Shown here one piece after another: positions 7,301 through 14,281 of a stretch of DNA of 14,345 nt. The position numbers and the translations under genes are program-made. How positions within the stretch are numbered: position 1 is the stretch's first letter; every line of letters begins with the position of its first letter. Under the pieces are notes generated by a model. That model saw only the letters and a program-made list of their open reading frames with translations, was not told the origin of the DNA and searched no databases. Source of the DNA: Holosporaceae bacterium UBA3830 (GTDB lineage Bacteria > Pseudomonadota > Alphaproteobacteria > UBA3830); assembly GCA_002393025.1 (NCBI GenBank), contig DGIE01000015.1, positions 22,437-36,781 of the forward strand, written 5' to 3'.

Positions 7301-9159
7301 CCCAATCAGTTTGTACATCACACGAGTACGGGATAACCTACAAAAATTTTGAGTTTACTTCAAGTGGTTGGAAATATCAGCATTCAGCAAATAAAACTAC
7401 CACTCACAATCGTTCGAGTGAAATTTATCCAGTAACTCCTGATAACTACTGTCAGACTTTTACCCCTAGTGCTTACAATTGTTCGTGTGGAAGCATTTCT
7501 GTAAGTCCATGTTACAGATGTTCAGGATGTAATACTAATTCAAGCAACCTTTCAAGTAAAGTTCTTGGTGTAACGTATAATGGATGTAAATCGAGCAGTA
7601 ATAAAACAGTATGTGATAGATGCTCAAAAGAAACATGCAGTACCTGCTCAAGAAAACTCTGTGACACTTGCCGATCATGTGATACTTGTTCAAGATCATA
7701 CACTGGAACATGTACAAGATCATACACCGGAACATGTACAAGATCATATACTGGAACATGTTACAAAACAGTATCTCAGACATGCACAGGATACAAAGGC
7801 AGTGCCGGTACAATGTATTACTCTGCCTTGAACACAGCAAACGTAAGATCTGGAACTGATATTTACAGTAACTCATGTCCATGGAGATCTACTTCTGCTC
7901 CTTCTAAATATTCTTCACAGAGCGCTAGTTCGTCATATGGAACCTACTCTGGAGCGGGCGGAAAATCAGCCGTCTTCTACATTGTGAATAACACCGGAGC
8001 AGTAGGACAGCAATTGACTCAATTCTACGCCAAAAACAACGGGCAAGCAATCACGTGGGGTGGAATGAATCAATCAGATAGTTGGGTAAACAACAATCAA
8101 GGGATTTCGGCGAATAGTTCATATATAAGATTCAATGGAGACTCTACCATAACGGTAGAAATCACTCCGAATGTAATTGATGGGTATATATATTATAAAA
8201 CTCCAAACCAAGGAAGAACATCTCGCACGGTTTCTGGAGCTTCAGCCTCGACGATAACAATAGACCCGACAACTCACTATTATGAAAAAACCTCTTCGGG
8301 ATATCGAGTAGCGCTAACTTTACAAGAAGCAGAGTTGGATACTTCTTACGGAGCTCAATTTGTAACAACTCCTTCAACTGATTACAGATACAACGCAATC
8401 GAAAAATCAGGAATAAATACTCGCTATATCGATTATGCAAATTCGAGCAACCCTTCTTATGATTCTTCCCAATTGTATACATCTTATTCCACTTATTACA
8501 ATGGATTGAATCAGGCAATTGCGGCGAATTCCTCATACAATAATGTTTCATATATATCTCCTAGAACATTATGGGGTGACATTATACACGTGATGGAAGA
8601 GAACAGTCCGGCAGGAGACAGACCTCCTTATGTAAACGCAATCATCGGAGAAAACGGATCAGCCAATTACTATGTCGCGGGAACAACAAGGATCTTCGCT
8701 CCGATTTCTAGAAATTCCACCTACAAATATTTAACTTTGATGGAAAAATCAGGATCGGACTCGACGACTTCGGGCGGGGCGCTGGATTTGTTGATAACAA
8801 ATATCACATATCCAGCAAATTACATACTGTATCAGGGAGGATATCAATCGAGTACATCTATAACTCCGACGGCGGCGGCAGCAGAAATCACAAAAGCAGC
8901 TTGCTCAAAATTAAAATCTGATTACGGAAATAATTTGCGAATTTATGTCCTCAAATATCGGAAACAGACTCAGTATAAAAGTTTTCCGATGTACGGAATC
9001 AGCCAAACTAATCAAAATCACGATTATTCTGCGGTTGATGGATGCGCAACCTCTTCAAATTATCTGTATGACATATCAAATGAAACAGATCTGAAGAACA
9101 AACTGAATGAAATCGCTAATAATATTAAATCGTGGTCCGGATACGAGGCGGCAAAATAG
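4336..9159 (+). CDS. Giant TadG/vWA-like membrane-anchored envelope protein with cysteine-rich repeats
   Basis: The open frame encodes 1607 residues counted from TTG 4336. A basic N-terminus and one transmembrane segment (about 33-57, SSGYVLILMLTVIPALLLGA onward) match the anchor of TadG-like Flp-pilus proteins. vWA-like pieces follow: strand DIVLAV (300-305), CKEFVKNFY then VTMGLIPYS (357-365), and RKKALILLVN (572-581). The C-terminal end has IYVLKYR (1536-1542) and CATSSNYLYDISNETDLKNKLNEI (from Cys1570 on), strongly TadG-like. Between them lie about 900 residues: a Ser/Thr/Tyr/Asn-rich beta region (about 600-910) and two Cys-rich blocks (921-993 and 1039-1150). The vWA MIDAS DxSxS is replaced by PVNGA (306-310). 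The start is uncertain: there is no ATG before codon 41, inside the anchor. The SD-like AAGGAAAGGA (4311-4320) lies 15 nt before TTG. The natural start is probably ATG 4142 across the G9 tract. Function is unknown; a surface adhesin or pilus-linked role is inferred. Confidence 0.75.
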   Translation: MQSFASIQQFLKTKFSVLQTLDLKKRSKLKNFSSGYVLILMLTVIPALLLGAKLVLDRSTENEIKLKNGEEINTERLSKEVALTIAQNWNPGLTLGQQIDALYKVADGKYDKEVNTDVLNQAIPKMDIVKLKKSNKQKNVFMPIDMEVKDIKLRKMVDYEPKSKYMNRYSFTNSNWNPNYVMWRTIDVNTNPENRQSKFDEQNQEYGLDHQGIFGNPVVNYGSKQFLITTPNFADDYSTYSGLKSYSGTASKIANDSKVETYQSREQSNYMEVSIVSGDKIKVKMGNAEATAQPAQCNVDIVLAVPVNGAASNKDNLDAASVTAGSPTTGESVDTPVRQMGRSCKEFVKNFYHMRGVTMGLIPYSGKVSVSPDKSSYTRKIESFSESYFLSNPLSMKKIIGAALYGTNGNTSNRLSTAYSWGNQQTGSPIMCRRGDVWTPKDYGQNKIAKGNILSNENPNTDALKFQQMNLNPCYLGYASILSMKCDKNCTSYLPNPYYMIEPTADMVKIYEMCNALYPIEDPYNVSNFIFIPVTWTNNFWKSWTTNPGVSITTGSGNNARLSIPSKEASGRKKALILLVNKPDYFEPGELTYVGFDNDYSDIPTYESDRINFSINYSDTTKKLFYNNSYNGTIAGPKKILKYTGGTLSKGTYYYASGTVTGRLSFPHKGVVMIRVDRYSSSSTATFKFTNANNSTSYTITRPRTFCVTPSNISDTKDSDGNYYVEFTMTNIKLIFAEISNRNYSSITPSCSLSGTTRATGSTQQTAYVNTNVLEPIYVKVRPTSASGTVKFSNISSYTMDGTSYSSGTTHTLTAAKTFTFPGGSLSSSGYSSSSNFGSNYGINKIGYTLDNATITNANISAGSQVLRYSSSGKDSGLAIYNANTGTSELSSYTSSYYKYWTIVMMGLNNVYTKWTTNYKQDSYSYDCSYQDSYSCTKYENYSCTKTESYSCTKNEYYDCNCSSYSCNCYTDTYSCNCKTSYYDCNCSTQSVCTSHEYGITYKNFEFTSSGWKYQHSANKTTTHNRSSEIYPVTPDNYCQTFTPSAYNCSCGSISVSPCYRCSGCNTNSSNLSSKVLGVTYNGCKSSSNKTVCDRCSKETCSTCSRKLCDTCRSCDTCSRSYTGTCTRSYTGTCTRSYTGTCYKTVSQTCTGYKGSAGTMYYSALNTANVRSGTDIYSNSCPWRSTSAPSKYSSQSASSSYGTYSGAGGKSAVFYIVNNTGAVGQQLTQFYAKNNGQAITWGGMNQSDSWVNNNQGISANSSYIRFNGDSTITVEITPNVIDGYIYYKTPNQGRTSRTVSGASASTITIDPTTHYYEKTSSGYRVALTLQEAELDTSYGAQFVTTPSTDYRYNAIEKSGINTRYIDYANSSNPSYDSSQLYTSYSTYYNGLNQAIAANSSYNNVSYISPRTLWGDIIHVMEENSPAGDRPPYVNAIIGENGSANYYVAGTTRIFAPISRNSTYKYLTLMEKSGSDSTTSGGALDLLITNITYPANYILYQGGYQSSTSITPTAAAAEITKAACSKLKSDYGNNLRIYVLKYRKQTQYKSFPMYGISQTNQNHDYSAVDGCATSSNYLYDISNETDLKNKLNEIANNIKSWSGYEAAK
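7096..7314 (+). repeat. Degenerate 8-residue Tyr/Cys repeats inside the giant gene
   Basis: Residues 921-993 consist of imperfect units such as QDSYSCTK, YENYSCTK and TESYSCTK. These pass into pairs of the form DCNC or SCNC separated by Tyr/Ser-rich spacers. Thirteen cysteines occur in 73 residues. At the DNA level the clearest units are 24 nt long and have diverged mostly at third positions and at the variable residues, so the expansion is old and has been under coding constraint. Confidence 0.85.
7450..7785 (+). repeat. Second cysteine-rich block with CxxC pairs
   Basis: Residues 1039-1150 hold 19 cysteines, many as CxxC (CYRC, CDRC, CSTC, CDTC twice). The pattern suggests either dense disulfides in an exported protein or metal-binding knuckles; the sequence does not separate these. 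Histidines are scarce in the block, which makes disulfides somewhat more likely. Confidence 0.8.
7693..7764 (+). repeat. Three tandem 24-bp repeats encoding RSYTGTCT-type units
   Basis: Three head-to-tail copies (7693-7716, 7717-7740, 7741-7764) differ by only a few bases and encode RSYTGTC followed by Thr, Thr and Tyr. Since the unit is a multiple of three, changes in copy number would lengthen or shorten the Cys-rich stalk without breaking the frame. The near identity of the copies points to recent duplication. Confidence 0.9.
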
Positions 9160-9214
9160 GGAGAGGAAGCAGGGTGATGAGATTTATGCAGTATACACCG
9201 TGGTTTAAAAAACC

Positions 9215-9520
9215 TTAATCGGCATTAGCCAGAATGTACTCCTTGATTGTTTCTGCGTGACATCTTTTGGGATAGCACCAACAAAACAGATTAAGGAGTC
9301 TGTTTCTTTTGTAAATTTGCATCAATTGTTTGATATTATTTTCAAAATCAGCATTATTTTTTACACGTTCATAAAAATATTTTTTGTGCTCGTCGAGTAT
9401 ATAATTACGTTGTTCTTCACTCTCAATCCGAAAAGGATTTCCAAAAACGGTTTTTCTATCGATGCGTACGTCAAATTCGCAAGATGGCATACAATTATTC
9501 ATATTCTTGATAGATATCAT
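9215..9520 (-). CDS. DUF4326 family protein
   Basis: This 101-residue protein of unknown function matches the DUF4326 pattern: an N-terminal RIDRKTVFGNPF (19-30) corresponding to the family's GNPF motif, a helical middle, and the C-terminal CWCYPKRCHAETI (80-92) with Cys80, Cys82, Cys87 and His88 as the conserved, possibly zinc-binding, set. The ATG at 9520-9518 has GGAAGGTG upstream. A second in-frame ATG at 9502 would drop six residues and has a weaker SD. A good promoter lies just upstream. The gene converges on the giant gene, with 55 nt between their stops, and is divergent from the ybh operon. DUF4326 genes are often found in phages and mobile DNA, but no other mobile-element gene is seen here. 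The call rests on recalled motif shape rather than a search. Confidence 0.8.
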   Translation of the reverse strand: MISIKNMNNCMPSCEFDVRIDRKTVFGNPFRIESEEQRNYILDEHKKYFYERVKNNADFENNIKQLMQIYKRNRLLNLFCWCYPKRCHAETIKEYILANAD

Positions 9521-9552
9521 CTTATTTTACACCTTCCATTCTGCAAGCATAT

Positions 9553-9581
9553 AATATACACTCACCAAAAAATACTCTCAA
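9553..9581 (-). promoter_or_regulatory. Sigma70-like promoter for the DUF4326 gene
   Basis: On the minus strand TTGAGA (9581-9576) and TATATT (9558-9553) are separated by 17 nt, with five of six matches in each box. Transcription would start near 9546, about 26 nt before the ATG. The correct placement ahead of an SD-bearing gene supports the gene call. Confidence 0.6.
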
Positions 9582-9691
9582 CGCTACTGATTATACAACG
9601 GAAAAACAATCACCTTTAGAACCATACCAGGTAAATTTAAGCAAATATTCAGAATTTTATGGTAAACTGAAATATAGCAAGGGAGATTTGA

Positions 9692-10561
9692 ATGAAGAAA
9701 GAAGTCCTGTCATTTCAGAACGTTAGGAAAAAGCTTACGTATATATTTGCTGTTGTTTTAGCGGTTGTCGCCTACTTTATAACGCTGGAATGTAAGAAGA
9801 ATCCTTTTGAGTTGACCCTTTACGGAAATGTTGAAATTCGGCAAGTGACGGTTGGTTTTCAAGTTCCCGGAAAGATTCTTTCGATGAATAAGGAAGAAGG
9901 TGATACCGTTACTAAGGGAGAAGTAATTGCAATTTTGGATGATGTCGATTACAAAAATTCTCTGGAAAAAGCAAATGCCGATGTAAAAAAAGCCGAAGCG
10001 ATCAATCGAGAAGCGAGTTTGAAATACAAAAGGAATGGTCCGTTGTGTCTCAATAACGTTTTGGCGAAACAGGATTATGATACCTTACTGAGTAATAAAG
10101 ATCGCGCCGAGGCGGATTATTTGGCGGCAGTTGCAACAGAAAAGTTGGCGAAAAACAAACTGGAATATACACGAATTTGCGCTCCGGATAACGGAATAAT
10201 TACAACTCGCATTCAAGAACCCGGCGCAATAGTTGCTGCAGGTCAGGGGATCTATACTATTTGCAAAAATCGTCCGATGTGGGTGAGATCTTATGTTAGC
10301 GAAACAAATCTGGGCAACATAAAATACGGAATGAAAGTGAAGGTTTTCACTGATACCATAGATCCGAAAACTAATGAACTTCGTACGTATGATGGGAAAA
10401 TCGGGTACATTTCGCCAGTAGCCGAATTTACTCCGAAAACGGTTCAATCGACTGATCAGCGCGAGAATTTAGTTTACAGAATTCGAGTTTACATCGATAA
10501 TGTTGACGAATTTTTGCGGCAAGGAATGCCAACGACAATCAAAATTGATCTTAAATCATAG
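9692..10561 (+). CDS. ybhG: HlyD-family periplasmic adaptor of a YbhGFSR-type ABC exporter
   Basis: This membrane-fusion protein is anchored in the inner membrane and links an ABC-2 transporter to an outer-membrane channel. It has 289 residues: a single N-terminal transmembrane segment (about 15-31), a barrel-sandwich half beginning LYGNVEIRQVTVGFQVPGKI (from about 43), an alpha-helical coiled-coil hairpin (about 80-150), the returning half with CAPDNGIITTRIQEPGAIV (from about 162), and a beta-barrel C-terminus. GNVEIR.VT.GF is the YbhG/YhiI-type opening. The protein is somewhat shorter than E. coli YbhG (about 330), mainly through a short hairpin. ATG 9692 has GGGAG with 6-nt spacing. The next gene follows after 27 nt. 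Substrate is unknown; E. coli YbhFSR has been linked to drug and cation efflux. Orthology is inferred from the gene set and order. Confidence 0.85.
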   Translation: MKKEVLSFQNVRKKLTYIFAVVLAVVAYFITLECKKNPFELTLYGNVEIRQVTVGFQVPGKILSMNKEEGDTVTKGEVIAILDDVDYKNSLEKANADVKKAEAINREASLKYKRNGPLCLNNVLAKQDYDTLLSNKDRAEADYLAAVATEKLAKNKLEYTRICAPDNGIITTRIQEPGAIVAAGQGIYTICKNRPMWVRSYVSETNLGNIKYGMKVKVFTDTIDPKTNELRTYDGKIGYISPVAEFTPKTVQSTDQRENLVYRIRVYIDNVDEFLRQGMPTTIKIDLKS

Positions 10562-10588
10562 ATTTTGAGGACAATCAGGGAGTTTCCT

Positions 10589-12070
10589 ATGGATGCGGTA
10601 ATAATTAAAAATCTAACCAAAAAATTCAAGGAAATAACCGCGATAAATGTTTTGTCTTTGAAAATCGAAAAAGGAAAAATTACCGGGCTGATCGGAGCAG
10701 ACGGATCGGGAAAAACTACTTTGATTCGATTGATTATAGGATTGTTGCTACCGGATTACGGTGAAATTTCTGTACTAGATTTGAATCCCTCCGTTGAAAA
10801 AGATGAATTGAATAAAAAAATCGGATATATGCCACAAAAATTTGGGCTGTATGAAGATCTTACCGTCATTGAAAATCTGAAACTTTATGCTGATTTAAAA
10901 AATGTTCCGCATGATTTCGAAAAATTGTTGAAATTTACAGATCTCAAAAAATTTCAGTCACGGTTGGCAGGAGCTCTGTCTGGTGGAATGAAACAAAAGC
11001 TGGGATTGGCCTGCGTATTGCTTGGATCTCCTGAATTTCTGTTGCTGGACGAACCTTCTGTCGGGGTCGACCCAATATCTCGCCGTGATCTCATGCAGAT
11101 GGTATGTAACTTGATTTCTCCTAAAACAACAGTACTTTGGTCAACTTCATATATGGATGAAGCACATAGTTTCGATACTGCTATTGTGCTGGATCAGGGC
11201 AAAGTTATTTATCAAGGAAACCCCTCCGATCTTGCAAAAACTTCTGAAGAATTCGAAAATAAAGTCATCGATTTGATGGGAGGATATCAAAAAACAAAGT
11301 CACGGATTGCCGAAAGTTATATTTCAAAAAAAACAGATGTTCAATATACGGTCGTAGCAGATAATTTGGAAAAACTTTACGGTGATTTTTATGCAGTAAA
11401 AAATAATTCTTTCAAAATAAAAAAAGGAGAAATTTTCGGATTGTTAGGTCCAAACGGCGCAGGAAAATCGACTTCTTTTAAGATGATGTGCGGACTTCTG
11501 AAACCAACCAATGGAATAGCTCATATCATGGGAATAGATATCACGGAAGATCCTGAAAAAGCTCGATCAAATCTCGGATATATGGCACAAAAATTTTCGC
11601 TTTACGAATCTCTTACAGTAAAACAAAATTTGGATTTTTTCTCGGAGATTTACGGAATTCACGACCAAAATTTAAAAACCAGAGTCTCCGAAATTATAGA
11701 CATTTTCGGATTTTCTCAGATTCAAAAGCAAAAAGCTGGAGAATTACCCTTAGGATTTAAACAAAAATTATCTCTGGCCTGCGCGTTGATTCACAATCCG
11801 CCGATCCTGTTTTTAGACGAACCGACTTCTGGAGTTGACGTCATAACCCGTCGGGAATTTTGGAATCACATCACTTCTTTAGCGCAGAAAGGCGTAACGG
11901 TTCTGGTTACAACTCATTTTATGGATGAAGCGGAATATTGCGATCGCATTAGTTTATTTTATAAGGGAGAAACGGTCGCAATTGGTACTCCGTCAGCTCT
12001 AAAAAAGAAAGTCAAAGCAAAAAATATGGAAGAAGCTTTCATGAAACTAATTCTGGAGAGTGATAAATGA
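10589..12070 (+). CDS. ybhF: Tandem-ATPase ABC transporter subunit YbhF-like
   Basis: This cytoplasmic subunit contains two fused ABC ATPase domains (493 residues) and drives the YbhS/YbhR permease pair. Domain 1 has Walker A GADGSGKT (36-43), signature LSGGM (130-134) and Walker B Asp154-Glu155. At the H-loop position it has Ser187 instead of His (STSYMDEA), so site 1 is probably weakened. Domain 2 (from about 254) has Walker A GPNGAGKS (287-294), the unusual signature LPLGF (386-390), Walker B Asp410-Glu411 and H-loop His443. The LPLGF signature and the degenerate H-loop in domain 1 recall the YbhF/RbbA group. ATG 10589 has GGGAG at 6-nt spacing. An upstream in-frame TTG at 10565 is less likely. 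The protein is shorter than E. coli YbhF (about 578). The stop overlaps ybhS by 4 nt. Confidence 0.9.
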   Translation: MDAVIIKNLTKKFKEITAINVLSLKIEKGKITGLIGADGSGKTTLIRLIIGLLLPDYGEISVLDLNPSVEKDELNKKIGYMPQKFGLYEDLTVIENLKLYADLKNVPHDFEKLLKFTDLKKFQSRLAGALSGGMKQKLGLACVLLGSPEFLLLDEPSVGVDPISRRDLMQMVCNLISPKTTVLWSTSYMDEAHSFDTAIVLDQGKVIYQGNPSDLAKTSEEFENKVIDLMGGYQKTKSRIAESYISKKTDVQYTVVADNLEKLYGDFYAVKNNSFKIKKGEIFGLLGPNGAGKSTSFKMMCGLLKPTNGIAHIMGIDITEDPEKARSNLGYMAQKFSLYESLTVKQNLDFFSEIYGIHDQNLKTRVSEIIDIFGFSQIQKQKAGELPLGFKQKLSLACALIHNPPILFLDEPTSGVDVITRREFWNHITSLAQKGVTVLVTTHFMDEAEYCDRISLFYKGETVAIGTPSALKKKVKAKNMEEAFMKLILESDK

Positions 12071-13179
12071 AAATACTGCACGCTTTAGTAAAAAAAGAAA
12101 TTTTGCAAATCATACGTGATCCGAGCAGTGTAATCATCGCATTTATTCTTCCTCTCATTTCAATATTTATATATATGTACGGAATAAATCTCGATTTCGT
12201 AACGGTGAATATCGGAGTAAAAAACGATGATAACTCTCCTGAAATCTCGCAGCTAGTAAATTCATTCGGTTGCAGCAAATACATTAACTCAGAAGTTTCT
12301 GACAATATGCTCGATTTATCTCAAAAACTGATTCGCTCGAAGATAAAAGGAATAGTGGTAATTCCCAACGATTTTTCAAACAGGTTGGAGCAAAAACAAT
12401 CGGCAGATCTCATGGTGATTACCGACGGATCAGAAGTCAATACCGCAACATATCTGCAAAATTATATTCTGCAAATTTCCAATCAATGGCTTGCGACCAG
12501 TAAATATTCGCAACTGATGTCACCACAAATTGTGAATCCGCAAGTTCGAACTTGGTACAATCAGGATTCCAACGGATATTATTTTATTTTGCCGGGCTCG
12601 ATCGCAATCACCATGACTTTGATCGGAATTCTGCTCACTGCATTGGTCGTGGCGCGAGAGTGGGAACGCGGAACGATGGAATCTCTCCTTAGTTCGAATG
12701 TCACTCGCATGCATATCGTACTTGGAAAATATATTCCGTACTTCATTCTTGGAATGTTATCTATGATATTTAATATGATATTGTGTATCGGTATCTTTCA
12801 GGTACCTTTTCATGGAAATTATTTAGTTTTGACTTTTGTCAGCGCATTGTTTTTGTTTACATCTATGGGAATAGGTCTGTTGATTTCTACAAAACTCAAA
12901 AATCAATTTTTTGCGAGCCAAATTTCAATAGGAATAGGTTTTCTTCCGGCGCTGCTTTTGTCAGGTTTGGTTTTTCCCATAAGTTCTATGCCGGAGATTT
13001 TGCAACACATTACGAGAGTTCTTCCACCTCGATATTACATTACTTTTATCGAAAGCGAATTTATGGCAGGAACTATTCCGAGTGTGGCTATAAAATCATC
13101 TATATTTTTACTGATTTTGGGAATAATTCTGTTCATTGCCGTTTACAAGAATACAGATATGAGGCTAACTCATGATTGA
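12067..13179 (+). CDS. ybhS: ABC-2 type permease YbhS-like
   Basis: First of two inner-membrane permeases of the exporter, 370 residues. It has one N-terminal transmembrane segment (about 21-39), a large periplasmic domain (about 40-170), then roughly five transmembrane segments to the C-terminus, which is the ABC2_membrane_3 layout. Diagnostic pieces are the N-terminal KKEILQIIRDPSSV coupling region, WERGTMESLLSSNV (199-212) and LLLSGLVFPISSMPEIL in the C-terminal third. ATG 12067 overlaps the ybhF stop as ATGA and is preceded by GGAGAG. It in turn overlaps ybhR by 8 nt. Its similarity to the following gene shows that the pair arose by duplication and presumably forms a heterodimer. Assignment as S rather than R follows gene order. 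Confidence 0.87.
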   Translation: MKILHALVKKEILQIIRDPSSVIIAFILPLISIFIYMYGINLDFVTVNIGVKNDDNSPEISQLVNSFGCSKYINSEVSDNMLDLSQKLIRSKIKGIVVIPNDFSNRLEQKQSADLMVITDGSEVNTATYLQNYILQISNQWLATSKYSQLMSPQIVNPQVRTWYNQDSNGYYFILPGSIAITMTLIGILLTALVVAREWERGTMESLLSSNVTRMHIVLGKYIPYFILGMLSMIFNMILCIGIFQVPFHGNYLVLTFVSALFLFTSMGIGLLISTKLKNQFFASQISIGIGFLPALLLSGLVFPISSMPEILQHITRVLPPRYYITFIESEFMAGTIPSVAIKSSIFLLILGIILFIAVYKNTDMRLTHD

Positions 13180-14281
13180 AAGATTAAAAAAAATTCTCGC
13201 ACTGATAAAAAAAGAGTTTATCATCACATGGATGGACCCGAAAAGTCGAGCGATCATAGTCGCTTTGCCGATTGTTCAGTTGATTTTGTTTTCTTATGCT
13301 ATCACGATGGAGGTCAGAAATATCGATGTGGTCGTAGTCGATCAGGATAATTCTGCTGAGTCACGCGAGTTGATTTCGCGTTTCGAATTTTCTCCGCAGT
13401 TTCGCCGTATCTATCGAGTGAAAAATATGAAACAGCTTCAAGATAAAATCGATAATAAAGACGTGAGCATGGGGCTGTACATTAACAACGATTTTTCTAC
13501 AAACATAACTTCGAAAACTCCAACGGATGTATTGGTCGTCACTGATGGGCGCCAAACGAACTCTGCCGCAATCGTGGCAGGATATGCGTCTCAAATAATT
13601 GCAAATTACAATCAGGAAATTGCTCCTACAAACGGTGTAAAAATTAATGTCGTGACGAGAAATTGGTTTAATCCGAATCTGGAATATCGATGGTTCATTT
13701 TAACGGTAATTGTCGCAATGCTGGCCTCGGTTATTACTCTGATTTTGACAGCCTTGTCCATTGCACGAGAAAGAGAGATGGGAACTTTCGACCAGTTGAT
13801 TGTCAGTCCGTTATCCTCAGTTGACATTTTAGCGGGGAAAACTGTTCCTCCTCTGATTATTGCGATGGCTTTAACCTGCGTCATGACTTTCGTTGTGAAT
13901 AATTTCTTCGGAATGCCATTTAAAGGATCGATCATCTTGTTTTTGATTTCTATGTTGATATCATTGCTGTCCTTGGTTGGGGTGGGACTTTATATCTCTT
14001 CGATTTGCAGAACTCAACAGCAGGCGATTCTCGGAGTGATAACTTTTATGATGCCTGCAGTTTTGCTTTCAGGTTTTATCTCTCCCATTGAAGATATGCC
14101 GGTATTTTTGCAATATTTGACTTTGCTTAATCCCATAAGATTTTTCATGGTTCTCACTCGAGGAATTTTTCTCAAAGGAATGGACTTTGCAGATGTTTCA
14201 ATAAATTTAATTCCATTAATTATTACCGCAACAATCACACTCTCTATGGCCTGCTGGAGTTTCAAAAAAAGACAGAATTAA
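13172..14281 (+). CDS. ybhR: ABC-2 type permease YbhR-like
   Basis: Second permease of the exporter, 369 residues, with the same layout as its neighbour: one N-terminal transmembrane segment, a periplasmic domain to about 170, then about five C-terminal segments. Conserved blocks are KKEFIITWMDPKSRAIIV near the N-terminus, REREMGTFDQLIVSPLSSVDILAGK in the middle and LLSGFISPIEDMP followed by LNPIRFFMVLTRGIFLKG near the end. These are very typical of YbhR-like proteins. ATG 13172 has GAGG 7 nt upstream and lies inside the ybhS 3' end (8-nt overlap), so translation is coupled. The stop is at 14279-14281. No convincing terminator is visible in the remaining 64 nt, so the transcript may continue beyond the window. 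Confidence 0.9.
   Translation: MIERLKKILALIKKEFIITWMDPKSRAIIVALPIVQLILFSYAITMEVRNIDVVVVDQDNSAESRELISRFEFSPQFRRIYRVKNMKQLQDKIDNKDVSMGLYINNDFSTNITSKTPTDVLVVTDGRQTNSAAIVAGYASQIIANYNQEIAPTNGVKINVVTRNWFNPNLEYRWFILTVIVAMLASVITLILTALSIAREREMGTFDQLIVSPLSSVDILAGKTVPPLIIAMALTCVMTFVVNNFFGMPFKGSIILFLISMLISLLSLVGVGLYISSICRTQQQAILGVITFMMPAVLLSGFISPIEDMPVFLQYLTLLNPIRFFMVLTRGIFLKGMDFADVSINLIPLIITATITLSMACWSFKKRQN

Noticed and set aside
7535..7882. Several 70-115-codon frames on both strands across the Cys-rich repeats
   Set aside because: Repetitive codons with few stops create open shadow frames in every direction. None has its own start signals.
9202..9220. GGTTT-AAA-AAACC hairpin between the converging genes as a terminator
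   Set aside because: The stem is only five pairs, mostly A-T, and no proper U-run follows, so it is too weak to call.
9257..9619. 120-codon plus-strand frame with hydrophobic stretches
   Set aside because: It lies antisense to the DUF4326 gene, which has a promoter, SD and conserved motifs. The hydrophobicity is the usual shadow of an AT-rich gene.
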